From Hymenobacter cellulosivorans (GTDB taxonomy: Bacteria; Bacteroidota; Bacteroidia; Cytophagales; Hymenobacteraceae), in NCBI RefSeq assembly GCF_022919135.1, contig NZ_CP095049.1, forward strand, positions 2,794,501-2,858,500: a stretch of DNA of 64,000 bases. Direction: 5' to 3'. Positions 36,491-44,142 of this stretch are shown here, in pieces. A program made the position numbers and the translations under genes. Under the pieces are notes generated by a model. The model was given only the letters and a program-made list of their open reading frames with translations, ran no database searches and was not told the DNA's origin. The stretch's first letter is position 1, and every line of letters begins with the position of its first letter.

Positions 36491-37545
36491 GCTGCTGGTT
36501 TGGGCCGGCGCCAGATAAAGCCATCCAGAACGTAGTGGGTCGCCTGAGGCAAAGCCAGCAGCGGCACTACCCAGGCCAAAATGCCGGTGCTGCTGATGGC
36601 AGGCAGTTGCTGAAACCAACCGAATGCTGCTGCATGTTCCCGCCACACCAGCCCGTCCCAGATACCTTCTTCCAGGTAAGCCAGCCCGAAAAGCAACCCT
36701 AGAAAGCCAACCAGGGCAACAATCTGACCCAGCGGCCGGGCCACGCGGGCGTTGGCAGCGGCCGGGCGGCTGATCCAGATCAGGGCCAGGTAGGGAATGC
36801 CGTGCGATACTACATTGAGCAGAGTAAAGGCCAGGTCGCCGTTAAAATAGACGATGCCAAAATACCACGACACGGCCGTACCGGCCAGCAGCAGGTTGCG
36901 GGGCCAATTGATGAGGCGTAAGAGCAGCCACTGGCGGATTTCCTTGGCCAGGTACAGCAGTACCAACGCCACGTAGAGCCCGGTAGCAAACCAGCGCCCG
37001 GCGGGCCAATCGTGCTGCACAAAGTCGCCCTCCACAAACCAGGTGAAGTTGCGCGGGGCCGAGAAGTGCCAGTACAGCAGCGGGTAAATAGTAGCATAAT
37101 AGACCAGCGCCGTATCAAGCCAGCGGTGGGGCTGGGTGGGCTCCTGGCGCTGGTAGAGGCGCAGAAAGCCGTATTGCTGACGGATAAAGTGGAACACGGC
37201 CAGGTAGGCCAGCACCCGCCAGAAGACCAAGCTGCCAAATTGATGTAGGGCTACCCCGGCGGCGTAGCAGCCCAGCGGCACCAGCCAAAGCAGGCGCTGC
37301 TGCTCCCGCCGCCGGGTCGGGTCGAAATAGGTGCGGAACAGCGTGCTGTAGACGTGGGCTACATCAATGAAGACGACCAGCACGAGCCAGCCCAGCAGCG
37401 GCATCTGGGCGGAGGTACGGAAAGTGGCGGGCAGAAGCAGGACCAGCAGCAGGGCCACGAAGGGCGGCGACAATACCCAGAGCCCGTCGAAGGCGGCGGA
37501 GCGAATCCAGGGCTGGGGCGGCGGCAGGTGATGGGGGCGGGTCAT
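36487..37545 (-). CDS. Polytopic membrane protein with conserved-looking histidines
   Basis: 352 residues with about nine hydrophobic segments. Histidines occur in or at the membrane in several short motifs: DVAHVYSTLFRTYFD, VFHFIRQQYGFLRLY, VVSHGIPYLALIW and QATHYVLDGFIWR. This pattern recalls multi-histidine membrane metalloenzymes such as Brp/Blh carotene oxygenases or desaturase-like proteins, but I cannot place it in a family. The ATG at 37545 overlaps the stop of the FAD oxidoreductase gene (ATGA), so the two are coupled. It probably works with that enzyme at the inner membrane. Confidence 0.75.
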   Translation of the reverse strand: MTRPHHLPPPQPWIRSAAFDGLWVLSPPFVALLLVLLLPATFRTSAQMPLLGWLVLVVFIDVAHVYSTLFRTYFDPTRRREQQRLLWLVPLGCYAAGVALHQFGSLVFWRVLAYLAVFHFIRQQYGFLRLYQRQEPTQPHRWLDTALVYYATIYPLLYWHFSAPRNFTWFVEGDFVQHDWPAGRWFATGLYVALVLLYLAKEIRQWLLLRLINWPRNLLLAGTAVSWYFGIVYFNGDLAFTLLNVVSHGIPYLALIWISRPAAANARVARPLGQIVALVGFLGLLFGLAYLEEGIWDGLVWREHAAAFGWFQQLPAISSTGILAWVVPLLALPQATHYVLDGFIWRRPKPAA

Positions 37546-39208
37546 GCGGGAAGGTCGAGCAGTTGGCGGGCGGCCCGGATGCCCTGGTAAAAGCCTTCCT
37601 CGAAGATAGACATGCCGCTCAAGTCGGTGTGGGCGAAAAAGAACCGCTGGCGCAGGGGCTGAGTGGCCAGCTGCCGCCCAGCGTGCCAAAGGGTGCCGGG
37701 TGTGGGTGCCACCATGCCGTGGCCCCACACCCAGACATCGGCGTGGCGGACGCGGGCGGTGATGCCGACGTGGGCTTTTTCCAGGTCAGCCAGAATCTGG
37801 GTCAGCCACTGGTCGTAGCTGGTGCGGTAGGCGCGCTGCCGGGCCGCTTTGGGTGGCTCGGCGGTGAGGGGCCAGTAGTAGGTAATGACCTTTTGCTGGC
37901 TGCCCAGGGCCACATCCTGCTGGTTGGCATTGACATAGCCCACCGACGCACTGCCGTAGATAACGTTGTCCCAGCTCAGCGGCGCGCCGGGGCCCTGGGG
38001 TAGGCCGTCGATGGTAAGGTTGGCCACTACCCAGGGCGCGTGGTGCAGGGGGCGGGCGGGGCGGAACAGGCCAGGAATACCTTGCAGCAGGCGTTGGGTC
38101 ACGAACTGCGGGGTGGCCAGCAGCACCTGCCGGGCCTCGATGCGGCAAGTTTCGTGAGTGGCGGCGTCGTAGGTGAGAACGGCCACGCCGGTGGCGGTTT
38201 CCTGCACGGCGTAGGCCAGGGTGTTGGGCAGAATGCCGGCGGGAGTTTGCCGGCGCAGGTGTTCGACCAGAAAGCCGTTGCCCTGGGGCCAGGTCAGCAC
38301 GTCGGCGCTGCTAGCGTTGTGGGCATCACCTTTGCGGGCGGCGAAGTAGTGCAGGCCGGCCCAGGCCGAGGTAGTGGCGGCCGTGGTACCGTAGTCGTCC
38401 TTGCAGCAGTAGTCGAGGTACCAACGCAGGTACTCGGAGGTAAAGCCGTGCTCGGTGAGGTAGTCGGCAAAGGAAAGCGTATCGAGCTGGCGGAACTGCT
38501 CATCGGCCGACGACAGGTCGACGGGAATGCGGAAGGCGTCCAGGCCGTCGTGGCCGCGGGCGTGGCGCAGGGTTTCGATGAGTTCGAAGAAGCGGGCAAT
38601 CTGGGCGCGGTCGGCGGCCGGGACGCCCAGCTCGGGTACGAGGCCGGTTTGCCAGTGGCCGTGCAGGTGCAGGCGCTCTTCGGGGTCGTGGCAGAGGTGG
38701 TACTCGTTGTAAATGGGCCGGCCGTCGGTAGGGGCGGTGCCGGTGATGGTGCCCGTTTCGCGCAGAAAATCCAGCAGCTCGGTGTTGCGTGGGTCGGGCA
38801 GGGGCAGGTAGTGGGCCCCCAGGGAAAGGCCGACGTGGGGTTTTGGCCGGAGCTGGAGTTGCCGCCGACCTGGGCATCGAGTTCCAGCAGCAGCACCTGC
38901 TGCCGGCCGTGGCGGTGCAGCCAGCGCTTAGCCGACAACCCCGCCACACCCCCGCCGATGATGACAATGTCGGTACGGACGGTGCGGGCGGATGGCGGCA
39001 GCTGGTCGGGCTTCCAGAGCTTATGCCCCGTGGCCTTATTGGCCCCACGTAGGCTGCCCCGGATATGGGCCCGCGGGGAGCCGGGCGCGCAGGATTCGAG
39101 CAAACCGGAGCCTCCCAGCAGCAACCCGGCTACGCTCAAGCCCGTCCGGCCGAGAAATTCGCGCCGGCCAGGAAGAAAGGGGCATTGGGAGAAATCAGGA
39201 GCGGGCAT
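37542..39208 (-). CDS. Tat-exported FAD-dependent amine-oxidase-like protein (one frameshift)
   Basis: ~555 residues once one base is added to the C5 run at 38816-38820; without it the frame breaks after SAFPWG. The corrected reading SAFPWGAHYLPLPDPRN runs open to the stop. The N-terminus has a twin-arginine signal (GRREFLGRTGLSVAGLLL) followed by ESCAPG, a possible lipobox. Then comes the FAD-binding DIVIIGGGVAGLSA and LELDAQVGGNSSSGQNP. The C-terminus has the second FAD contact FFAHTDLSGMSIFEEGF. It resembles flavin monoamine oxidases and phytoene-desaturase-like proteins. Within this cluster a polyamine-derived amine is a natural substrate guess. The frameshift is likely a sequencing undercall. 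Confidence 0.8.
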
Positions 39209-39292
39209 GGTAAAGGCGGAGAAAGTAGGTAGCCGGCGAGGATGGGCTACCGCAAGGCTTTACTGGGGAGGCGGCTTGGGTTACGTTGACAA

Positions 39293-39349
39293 CGTCAGCC
39301 CGCGAGATTCCTCGGTTGCGCGTTGCTTCGCTCGTAAGGACGTTCTGCT
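39293..39349. repeat. Short interspersed repeat-like element
   Basis: A non-coding block in the 154-bp gap between speE and the FAD gene. It starts GTCAGCCCG, followed by GAGATTCCTCGG and CGCTCGTAAGGACGTTCTGC. The same GTCAGCCCG start and a related ending occur at 44077-44118, which suggests a repeat family. Confidence 0.5.
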
Positions 39350-39362
39350 TTTTTCCGGAGGG

Positions 39363-40931
39363 CTAGTGGGTGTAGGGACCCCAGTCGTCTTCGAAGTAGC
39401 GCACCAGGGCCTGGTTGTTGAGCTGATTGATTTCGGTGGGCACCTCGGCCATGTCGGGCGGGAAGTGGAGCATTTCCTTGAGCGTGGCAGGGGTGAGGTA
39501 GCGCAGGCCCTTGGGCAAAGCGCCGTCGCCGCGCCAGTGGCCGTTGCGGCCGGCCAGCACATAGCCCCACTCCCCGAAGGAAGGCACATAAGTGTGGTAG
39601 GGAATGGTGTGGAAGCCGGCGGCCTGCAGGGTGTGGCTGATGCACCAAAACGACTTCTGGGCCACGTAGGGCGAGGTGCTTTGTACTACCATCAGCCCAT
39701 TGGGAGTCAGTAATTTGTGCAGCTCGGTGTAAAACGAGGTGCTGTAGAGCTTGCCGATGGAGTAGTTGGAGGGGTCAGGAAAGTCGACGACCAGCAGGTC
39801 ATAGCGGGTCGTGTCGTGGCGCACCCACTGGTAGGCGTCGCCGTTGATAACCTGCACTTTGGGGTGGTTCAGGGCGCCCTTGTTCAGGGCCAGCAGCATG
39901 GGGTTGTGCTGAAATAAATGGGTCATACCCGCGTCGAGGTCGACGAGGCGGATGTGCTGGAGCTGCGGGTACTTAAGCAGCTCGCGCACGGCTAGGCCGT
40001 CGCCGCCGCCAAGCACGAGGACGCGCTGGGCTTTCGGCAGAGCCTGCATGGCGGGGTGTACCAGGGCTTCGTGGTAGCGGTACTCGTCGGCGGAGCTGAA
40101 TTGGAGGTTGCCGTTGAGGAACAGGCGCAGCTCACGGTTGTTGCGCGTGAGCACGATGCGCTGGTACACAGTGCTTTTGCTGTAGATAACCTGGTCCTGA
40201 AAGGCCATGGTTTCGGTGTAGGTCATGATGCGCTCGGCGTAGCCAAAGCCCACGGCCAGCAGCAGCAGGGTCCCGACCATAATACCTGCAAAGCTGCGGC
40301 GGTAGGGCCGGGTTTCGGGGAAGCGGTAGAGCGCCACGGCGGCCACCACCACGTTCAGAGCACCGAAAAACAGGGACGTGCGAATCAAACCGAGCTGGGG
40401 CACCAGCACCAGCGGGAAGATGAGCGAAGCCAGCAGGGCCCCGATGTAGTCGAAAGTGAAAACCCGGGAAACCAGGTCCTTGAACTCGTAGCGGTTTTCC
40501 AGAATCCGCATCAGCAGCGGAATTTCCAGGCCTACCAGAATGCCGGTGAGGCCTACCAGGGAGTAAAGAATCAGCCGAAAGGAGCTGACGTACTCGAAGA
40601 GCACAAAGAGCAGGGGCGCCGAGAAGCCCCCAACCAGTCCCACCAGGATTTCGAGCCGGATAAACCACTTGAGCAGGAGCCCGTCGAGGTAGCGGGAAAG
40701 CCAGGAGCCGATACCCATCGAAAACAGGTAGGCCCCGATGATAGTAGAAAACTGCGTGACCGAGTCGCCGAGCAGGTAGCTGGCCAGGGTGCCGGCAATC
40801 AGCTCGTAGATCAGGCCGCAGGTGGCAATGACGAACACCGAGCCCAGCAGCAGGGCCGGCAGGTGGTCGGGGCTACTGCTGGTGCGGCGGCTCTGCTGGT
40901 TGGGCGGCGTCAGCACGGGCTGGTTAGCCAT
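39363..40931 (-). CDS. speE: Spermidine synthase-like aminopropyltransferase with membrane domain
   Basis: 522 residues. The N-terminal ~240 residues hold seven or so transmembrane helices; the C-terminal part is a spermidine synthase fold with VLVLGGGDGLAVRELLKYP, the acidic RLVDLDAGM, INGDAYQW and the catalytic region LLVVDFPDPSN. It would transfer an aminopropyl group from decarboxylated SAM to an amine. The membrane fusion is typical of the copies found with DUF350 genes. The start overlaps the DUF350 stop by eight bases. The acceptor is unknown and need not be putrescine. Confidence 0.9.
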   Translation of the reverse strand: MANQPVLTPPNQQSRRTSSSPDHLPALLLGSVFVIATCGLIYELIAGTLASYLLGDSVTQFSTIIGAYLFSMGIGSWLSRYLDGLLLKWFIRLEILVGLVGGFSAPLLFVLFEYVSSFRLILYSLVGLTGILVGLEIPLLMRILENRYEFKDLVSRVFTFDYIGALLASLIFPLVLVPQLGLIRTSLFFGALNVVVAAVALYRFPETRPYRRSFAGIMVGTLLLLAVGFGYAERIMTYTETMAFQDQVIYSKSTVYQRIVLTRNNRELRLFLNGNLQFSSADEYRYHEALVHPAMQALPKAQRVLVLGGGDGLAVRELLKYPQLQHIRLVDLDAGMTHLFQHNPMLLALNKGALNHPKVQVINGDAYQWVRHDTTRYDLLVVDFPDPSNYSIGKLYSTSFYTELHKLLTPNGLMVVQSTSPYVAQKSFWCISHTLQAAGFHTIPYHTYVPSFGEWGYVLAGRNGHWRGDGALPKGLRYLTPATLKEMLHFPPDMAEVPTEINQLNNQALVRYFEDDWGPYTH

Positions 40932-41139
40932 GAATGGCGGAACTGATAATCAGGGCTACCGAGAGCATAAACGCCGCGGCCACAATGGCCAGGGCCGTGT
41001 TGTGCTCGTCCACGATTTCCTTCCAGAGGGTCTTGGGCGTGAGCTTGTCGATGATGATAAAGCTGAGCACCAGAATCAGAATGCCCAGCACCGAATACAC
41101 GATGGAGGCGGTAATGAGCTTGAAGTTGAGGTATTCCAT
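40924..41139 (-). CDS. DUF350 membrane protein
   Basis: 71 residues with two transmembrane helices (about 10-30 and 47-68), the size of a single DUF350 unit. Charged residues sit between the helices (DKLTPKTLWKEIVDEHNTA), including the typical acidic/Asn region. DUF350 proteins (E. coli YjfL) are found with aminopropyltransferases and DUF4178 proteins; their biochemical role is not known. It overlaps the downstream speE gene by eight bases and is translationally coupled to it. Confidence 0.88.
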   Translation of the reverse strand: MEYLNFKLITASIVYSVLGILILVLSFIIIDKLTPKTLWKEIVDEHNTALAIVAAAFMLSVALIISSAIHG

Positions 41140-41141
41140 CG

Positions 41142-41234
41142 GTGAGTTAGTGATTCAGTGAATGAGTGAAGTAGATGGATGGCGTGGATGCGAGTCAAGA
41201 GCGACAACTCACTCATTTACTCAATCACTCATTC
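41142..41234. repeat. Imperfect inverted repeat in the operon
   Basis: Two ~28-base arms (about 41144-41171 and 41206-41233) made of GAGTGA/GTGATT-like units pair with a few mismatches. It fills the 97-bp gap between DUF350 and the small anchored protein and could form an mRNA hairpin within the transcript. Confidence 0.6.
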
Positions 41235-41236
41235 GC

Positions 41237-41425
41237 CTATTTATGGTAGAAGTTGGAGCGGCCGCTGTGGCCACTGGAGTGGCCGCCGGTGCCGTTGAGG
41301 TTTTCGGTGGTTTCGTTGTCGTCGCCGAGCAGACGCACGCCGTGCAGGCTGATGTAGAGGTAGCTGGCGTAGGTAAGCAAAGCCAGGACGAGGTAAAGGC
41401 GCAGATTCAGCAAGTCGCGGAGCAT
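41237..41425 (-). CDS. Small single-pass membrane protein with Gly/Ser/His-rich tail
   Basis: 62 residues: one hydrophobic helix (about 9-28) followed by a short acidic/Asn stretch and a tail GTGGHSSGHSGRSNFYHK with three histidines. It lies between the DUF350 and DUF4178 genes, 19 bases after the latter. No family known to me. The His-rich tail might bind a metal. Function is inferred only from its position. Confidence 0.6.
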   Translation of the reverse strand: MLRDLLNLRLYLVLALLTYASYLYISLHGVRLLGDDNETTENLNGTGGHSSGHSGRSNFYHK

Positions 41426-41444
41426 AGGGGCGGGCGAAAAGGCG

Positions 41445-42764
41445 TTAGGTCAGGTGCGGGGGTGGGAAGTTGCTTTGTTCCCAGCGCTGGTGCTCGTGGC
41501 TGTGGCGGCGGTAGAACAGCACGGCGGGGTAAAGCAGCAGCGCCAGCACGACGAGCAGCAGGTTGCTGGGCACCCAGGGATTCTCGGTGACGGTGACCGA
41601 AAAAGTCACCTGCCGGTTGTAGTCGGTGGCAGGGTAGAGGTTGAGGTGGTAACGGCCGGGCGGCACCTCGGCCAGGGTAGCCTCGGCCTCCACGCTGCCC
41701 TCCGACCAGCTGTAGCCATCCTCTACGCCGGAGTAGTGCTCAATGCTCTTGGTGAACTCGAAGCCCTGTCCGGTTTGCTCATTAACCAAGCTCACGGGTA
41801 GCTCCAGCCAGGTATTGTTCACGGAACTGTGTACCTCGAAGTTGAGCACCGCCGGCCCCTGGTGCACCTCAAAGGACTCCGAGACCTGAACTTTGCCGGT
41901 GGCGTCGGCCGTAGCCAGCGGGGCAGCGCCCACGTCACTGACAAACTCCTGATTCAGTAGCTCGCGACGGGGGCGCACGCCCACCATGACCAGCTCGGTG
42001 AGCAGGGTCAAAATCAGCAGCAGCCAGGTCAGGTTCTTCAGCGCGGGCCAGGAGTTGCCGCCGGGCGGGGGCTGCACGGCACCCACGCCCGAGCGGTAGG
42101 GTAGCCGGGACATCGTCAGCCCGAAAGCCTGGGCAATGTGCTTCGGCTCGATGTGCTCGGCGCGGTACCAGTGCACCGGCCGGTTCTTGGCCTTTTCCTC
42201 GACCAGCATCAGGGGCGGGGCCACAAACTCGGTGACGGTCAGCTGCTCGTCGTCCAGGACGTTCCAGTCGAACTCGCCCGTAGCGTAGAGGATGCGGGGC
42301 TGGTACTTGTTGTAAATATGGAACGTGGTGTCGCCGTCCAGAGCTACGCGGTGGCTGCCCGAGCGGCCCGGCAGGCCCTTGTGCTCCTGGTCGGAAGGCT
42401 TGATAAACGTCCAGTGCCCCTCGTACACGGCCAGCTGGGCATAGCCCGTATCGGGGTTGAAGAGCATGAATTCGAGCCAGCGGGCCGGCGAACTGGCTTC
42501 CTTGCGGAGCATGTAGCCCGTTACACGGTACTGTAGGCCGTCGGGCATGGTCCCGATGCTGCCCAGCGGCAGGATAGGCGCTTCCCGCGGCACGTCCTGA
42601 AACGACTTAAGCCGCTCGGTCGTCCCGTTGGGCTGCCGCTTAAACAGGGTGTGGCACTCCGGACAGCCGAAGACAGTACTGGCTAGCGGGTCATAATACG
42701 TGAGCTGGGCCAGGCAGCTAGGGCAGGCGACCCGGGCTTCGAGAGAAGTAACCTGGCCGCTCAT
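41445..42764 (-). CDS. DUF4178 zinc-ribbon membrane protein
   Basis: 439 residues. The N-terminal zinc ribbon uses Cys14, Cys17, Cys34 and Cys37 (ACPSC ... GCPEC). The DUF4178 region follows (LGSIGTMPDGLQYRVTGYML..., ~65-205), with the WLEFMLFNPDTGYAQLAVYEGHWTFI core. Two transmembrane helices flank a periplasmic beta-domain of ~130 residues. DUF4178 proteins accompany DUF350 and aminopropyltransferases in many genomes, and their function is not established. The ATG overlaps the stop of the decarboxylase-like gene (ATGA). Confidence 0.88.
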   Translation of the reverse strand: MSGQVTSLEARVACPSCLAQLTYYDPLASTVFGCPECHTLFKRQPNGTTERLKSFQDVPREAPILPLGSIGTMPDGLQYRVTGYMLRKEASSPARWLEFMLFNPDTGYAQLAVYEGHWTFIKPSDQEHKGLPGRSGSHRVALDGDTTFHIYNKYQPRILYATGEFDWNVLDDEQLTVTEFVAPPLMLVEEKAKNRPVHWYRAEHIEPKHIAQAFGLTMSRLPYRSGVGAVQPPPGGNSWPALKNLTWLLLILTLLTELVMVGVRPRRELLNQEFVSDVGAAPLATADATGKVQVSESFEVHQGPAVLNFEVHSSVNNTWLELPVSLVNEQTGQGFEFTKSIEHYSGVEDGYSWSEGSVEAEATLAEVPPGRYHLNLYPATDYNRQVTFSVTVTENPWVPSNLLLVVLALLLYPAVLFYRRHSHEHQRWEQSNFPPPHLT

Positions 42765-43114
42765 CGGGCTACTTCGGTTTTGGTCAGCTCGGTGGCTTCG
42801 AAAAACCGTAGCGTTTCAGCATACAGTTGCCGGACGGTGGCCGAATTGTCGCGCTGGTAATTCGACAAAAACACGTCGAAAGTGGCTTGCCCAAACTCGG
42901 GCCAGGTGTGAATGCTCAGGTGGGACTCGGTCAGGCCAACCACGGCCGTAAAGCTGTGGTTGGGAAACGAGTGGTACACTTCGCCCACTTTTACTAGCCC
43001 TAAACGATTAATCTGCTGGTCGAAAAACGCCTGGCAGGCCGCGGCATCCGTCAGGTGGGCCACTGGGGCGCGGAACGTAGCCAAGATGTGGAGCCCGGGA
43101 GTATAAAGCTGCAT
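42761..43114 (-). CDS. speH: S-adenosylmethionine decarboxylase-like protein
   Basis: 117 residues, the size of prokaryotic class 1b enzymes that supply decarboxylated SAM for spermidine synthesis. The self-cleavage motif TESHLSIHTWPEFG is intact, with Ser65 as pyruvoyl precursor and His69. The catalytic cysteine usually present a few residues on (VDVFTCG in T. maritima) is replaced: FDVFLSNYQ. Either this is a divergent but active form or it has changed function. It is the first gene of the cluster; the next start codon overlaps its stop. The symbol reflects family, not proven activity. Confidence 0.82.
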   Translation of the reverse strand: MQLYTPGLHILATFRAPVAHLTDAAACQAFFDQQINRLGLVKVGEVYHSFPNHSFTAVVGLTESHLSIHTWPEFGQATFDVFLSNYQRDNSATVRQLYAETLRFFEATELTKTEVAR

Positions 43115-43197
43115 TCAGTAACTATCAGGCCCAAAAAAGTATAGCACAACAGTTTCAATATTACGCAGGATGCGGCAAACCCCCAAGTGTAGGCCGG

Positions 43198-43917
43198 TTA
43201 GCGCAGCTGAAACAGGTCGTCGACGCCCAGCAGGCGGCGGCAGGTAAAGCCCTCGGCGAAGGGCACGTTGATGTACTTGCCACAGTCGCGGGCCTGGCCT
43301 TCGAGAATTTTGAGAAAGTCGGGGGAGGAAATGTAAGTCGAGGTCGGGTCTTCGTAGTCGGGGTGGTAAAACTGGCTTTTGAACGCTGTTACGGCCTCCA
43401 GCTTCCGGTCCCAGTACTCGGTGATGTCCACGACGATATCGGGCTTGACGTAGGTATTGTGGATGACTTGCAGCATCAGGTCGGGCCGCCAGGCGGGCTG
43501 GGGCTGGTCTTGCCAGAGGGTTTCGATTTTGGGCAGGCCCGAGAGAAATGCCGCGTCGTGGACTAGGTTGGCGGCCCGGCCGTGGTCGGGGTGGCGGTCC
43601 ACGTTGGGGTTGGTCAGGATAATAGAGGGTCGGAAACGGCGGATAACCTGGATGACTTGCCGTTGATGGGCCTCATCGTTGAGGAAGAACCCGTCGCGCA
43701 TGCCCAGGTTTTCGCGCATGTGCAACCCCAGGATGCGGGCCGAGTCGGCGGCTTCCTCGGCGCGCAGCTCGGCCGAGCCCCGGGTGCCCAGCTCCCCGCG
43801 CGTGAGGTCGACGACACCCACGCGGCGGCCCTTGGCAATGTGCTTCATCAGCGTGCCCGCGCAGCCCACTTCGGCGTCGTCGGGGTGGGCGGCAATCATC
43901 AGAATATCTAACTTCAT
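43198..43917 (-). CDS. bshB1: Bacillithiol biosynthesis deacetylase BshB1
   Basis: 239 residues. A PIG-L/LmbE-type zinc deacetylase that removes the acetyl group from GlcNAc-malate. It has the metal motif AAHPDDAEVGC (His11, Asp14), DLTRGELGTRG, and NPNVDRHPDHGRAANLVHDAAF. The C-terminal VPFAEGFTCRRLLGVDDLFQL is typical of BshB1. Bacillithiol is the low-molecular-weight thiol of this phylum. It lies downstream of the ATP-grasp/LLM pair on the same strand but is separated from it by 225 bases holding a repeat. Confidence 0.94.
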   Translation of the reverse strand: MKLDILMIAAHPDDAEVGCAGTLMKHIAKGRRVGVVDLTRGELGTRGSAELRAEEAADSARILGLHMRENLGMRDGFFLNDEAHQRQVIQVIRRFRPSIILTNPNVDRHPDHGRAANLVHDAAFLSGLPKIETLWQDQPQPAWRPDLMLQVIHNTYVKPDIVVDITEYWDRKLEAVTAFKSQFYHPDYEDPTSTYISSPDFLKILEGQARDCGKYINVPFAEGFTCRRLLGVDDLFQLR

Positions 43918-43974
43918 AAAGGACGGAAAGCGGAGTATAGAGCCGGTATGAATCGGCTAGTATAGACAAAAGAA

Positions 43975-44118
43975 CGTCATGCTGAGCGTAGTCAGAACAA
44001 CTCTGGTACCACGATAGGCAGATTACCGTGGCAGTAGAGATGCTTCGACTGCGCTCAGCATGACGAGTATTTTGGCAATGTCAGCCCGCCGGATCTTTCG
44101 CAGAACTCGGAATGACGT
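43975..44118. repeat. Inverted-repeat intergenic element
   Basis: The arms 43975-43993 and 44047-44065 (CGTCATGCTGAGCG... and complement) pair over 19 bp with one mismatch. A second block (44077-44118), with GTCAGCCCG and GGAATGACGTGCTG, follows. This TCATGCTGAGC type of element is a common interspersed repeat in bacterial genomes. It sits downstream of the LLM gene and may form the transcript end. Confidence 0.65.
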
Positions 44119-44142
44119 GCTGAAACGGGTGCGGGCGTTTTA

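Noticed and set aside
38816..38820. Programmed frameshift in the FAD oxidoreductase gene
   Set aside because: There is no slippery heptamer with a downstream pseudoknot that I can see, and the same type of one-base loss occurs in unrelated genes, so a sequencing error is more likely.
38040..39713. 557-codon plus-strand frame across the FAD gene and speE end
   Set aside because: It spans two genes and their gap on the opposite strand; its composition is low-complexity and has no motif.
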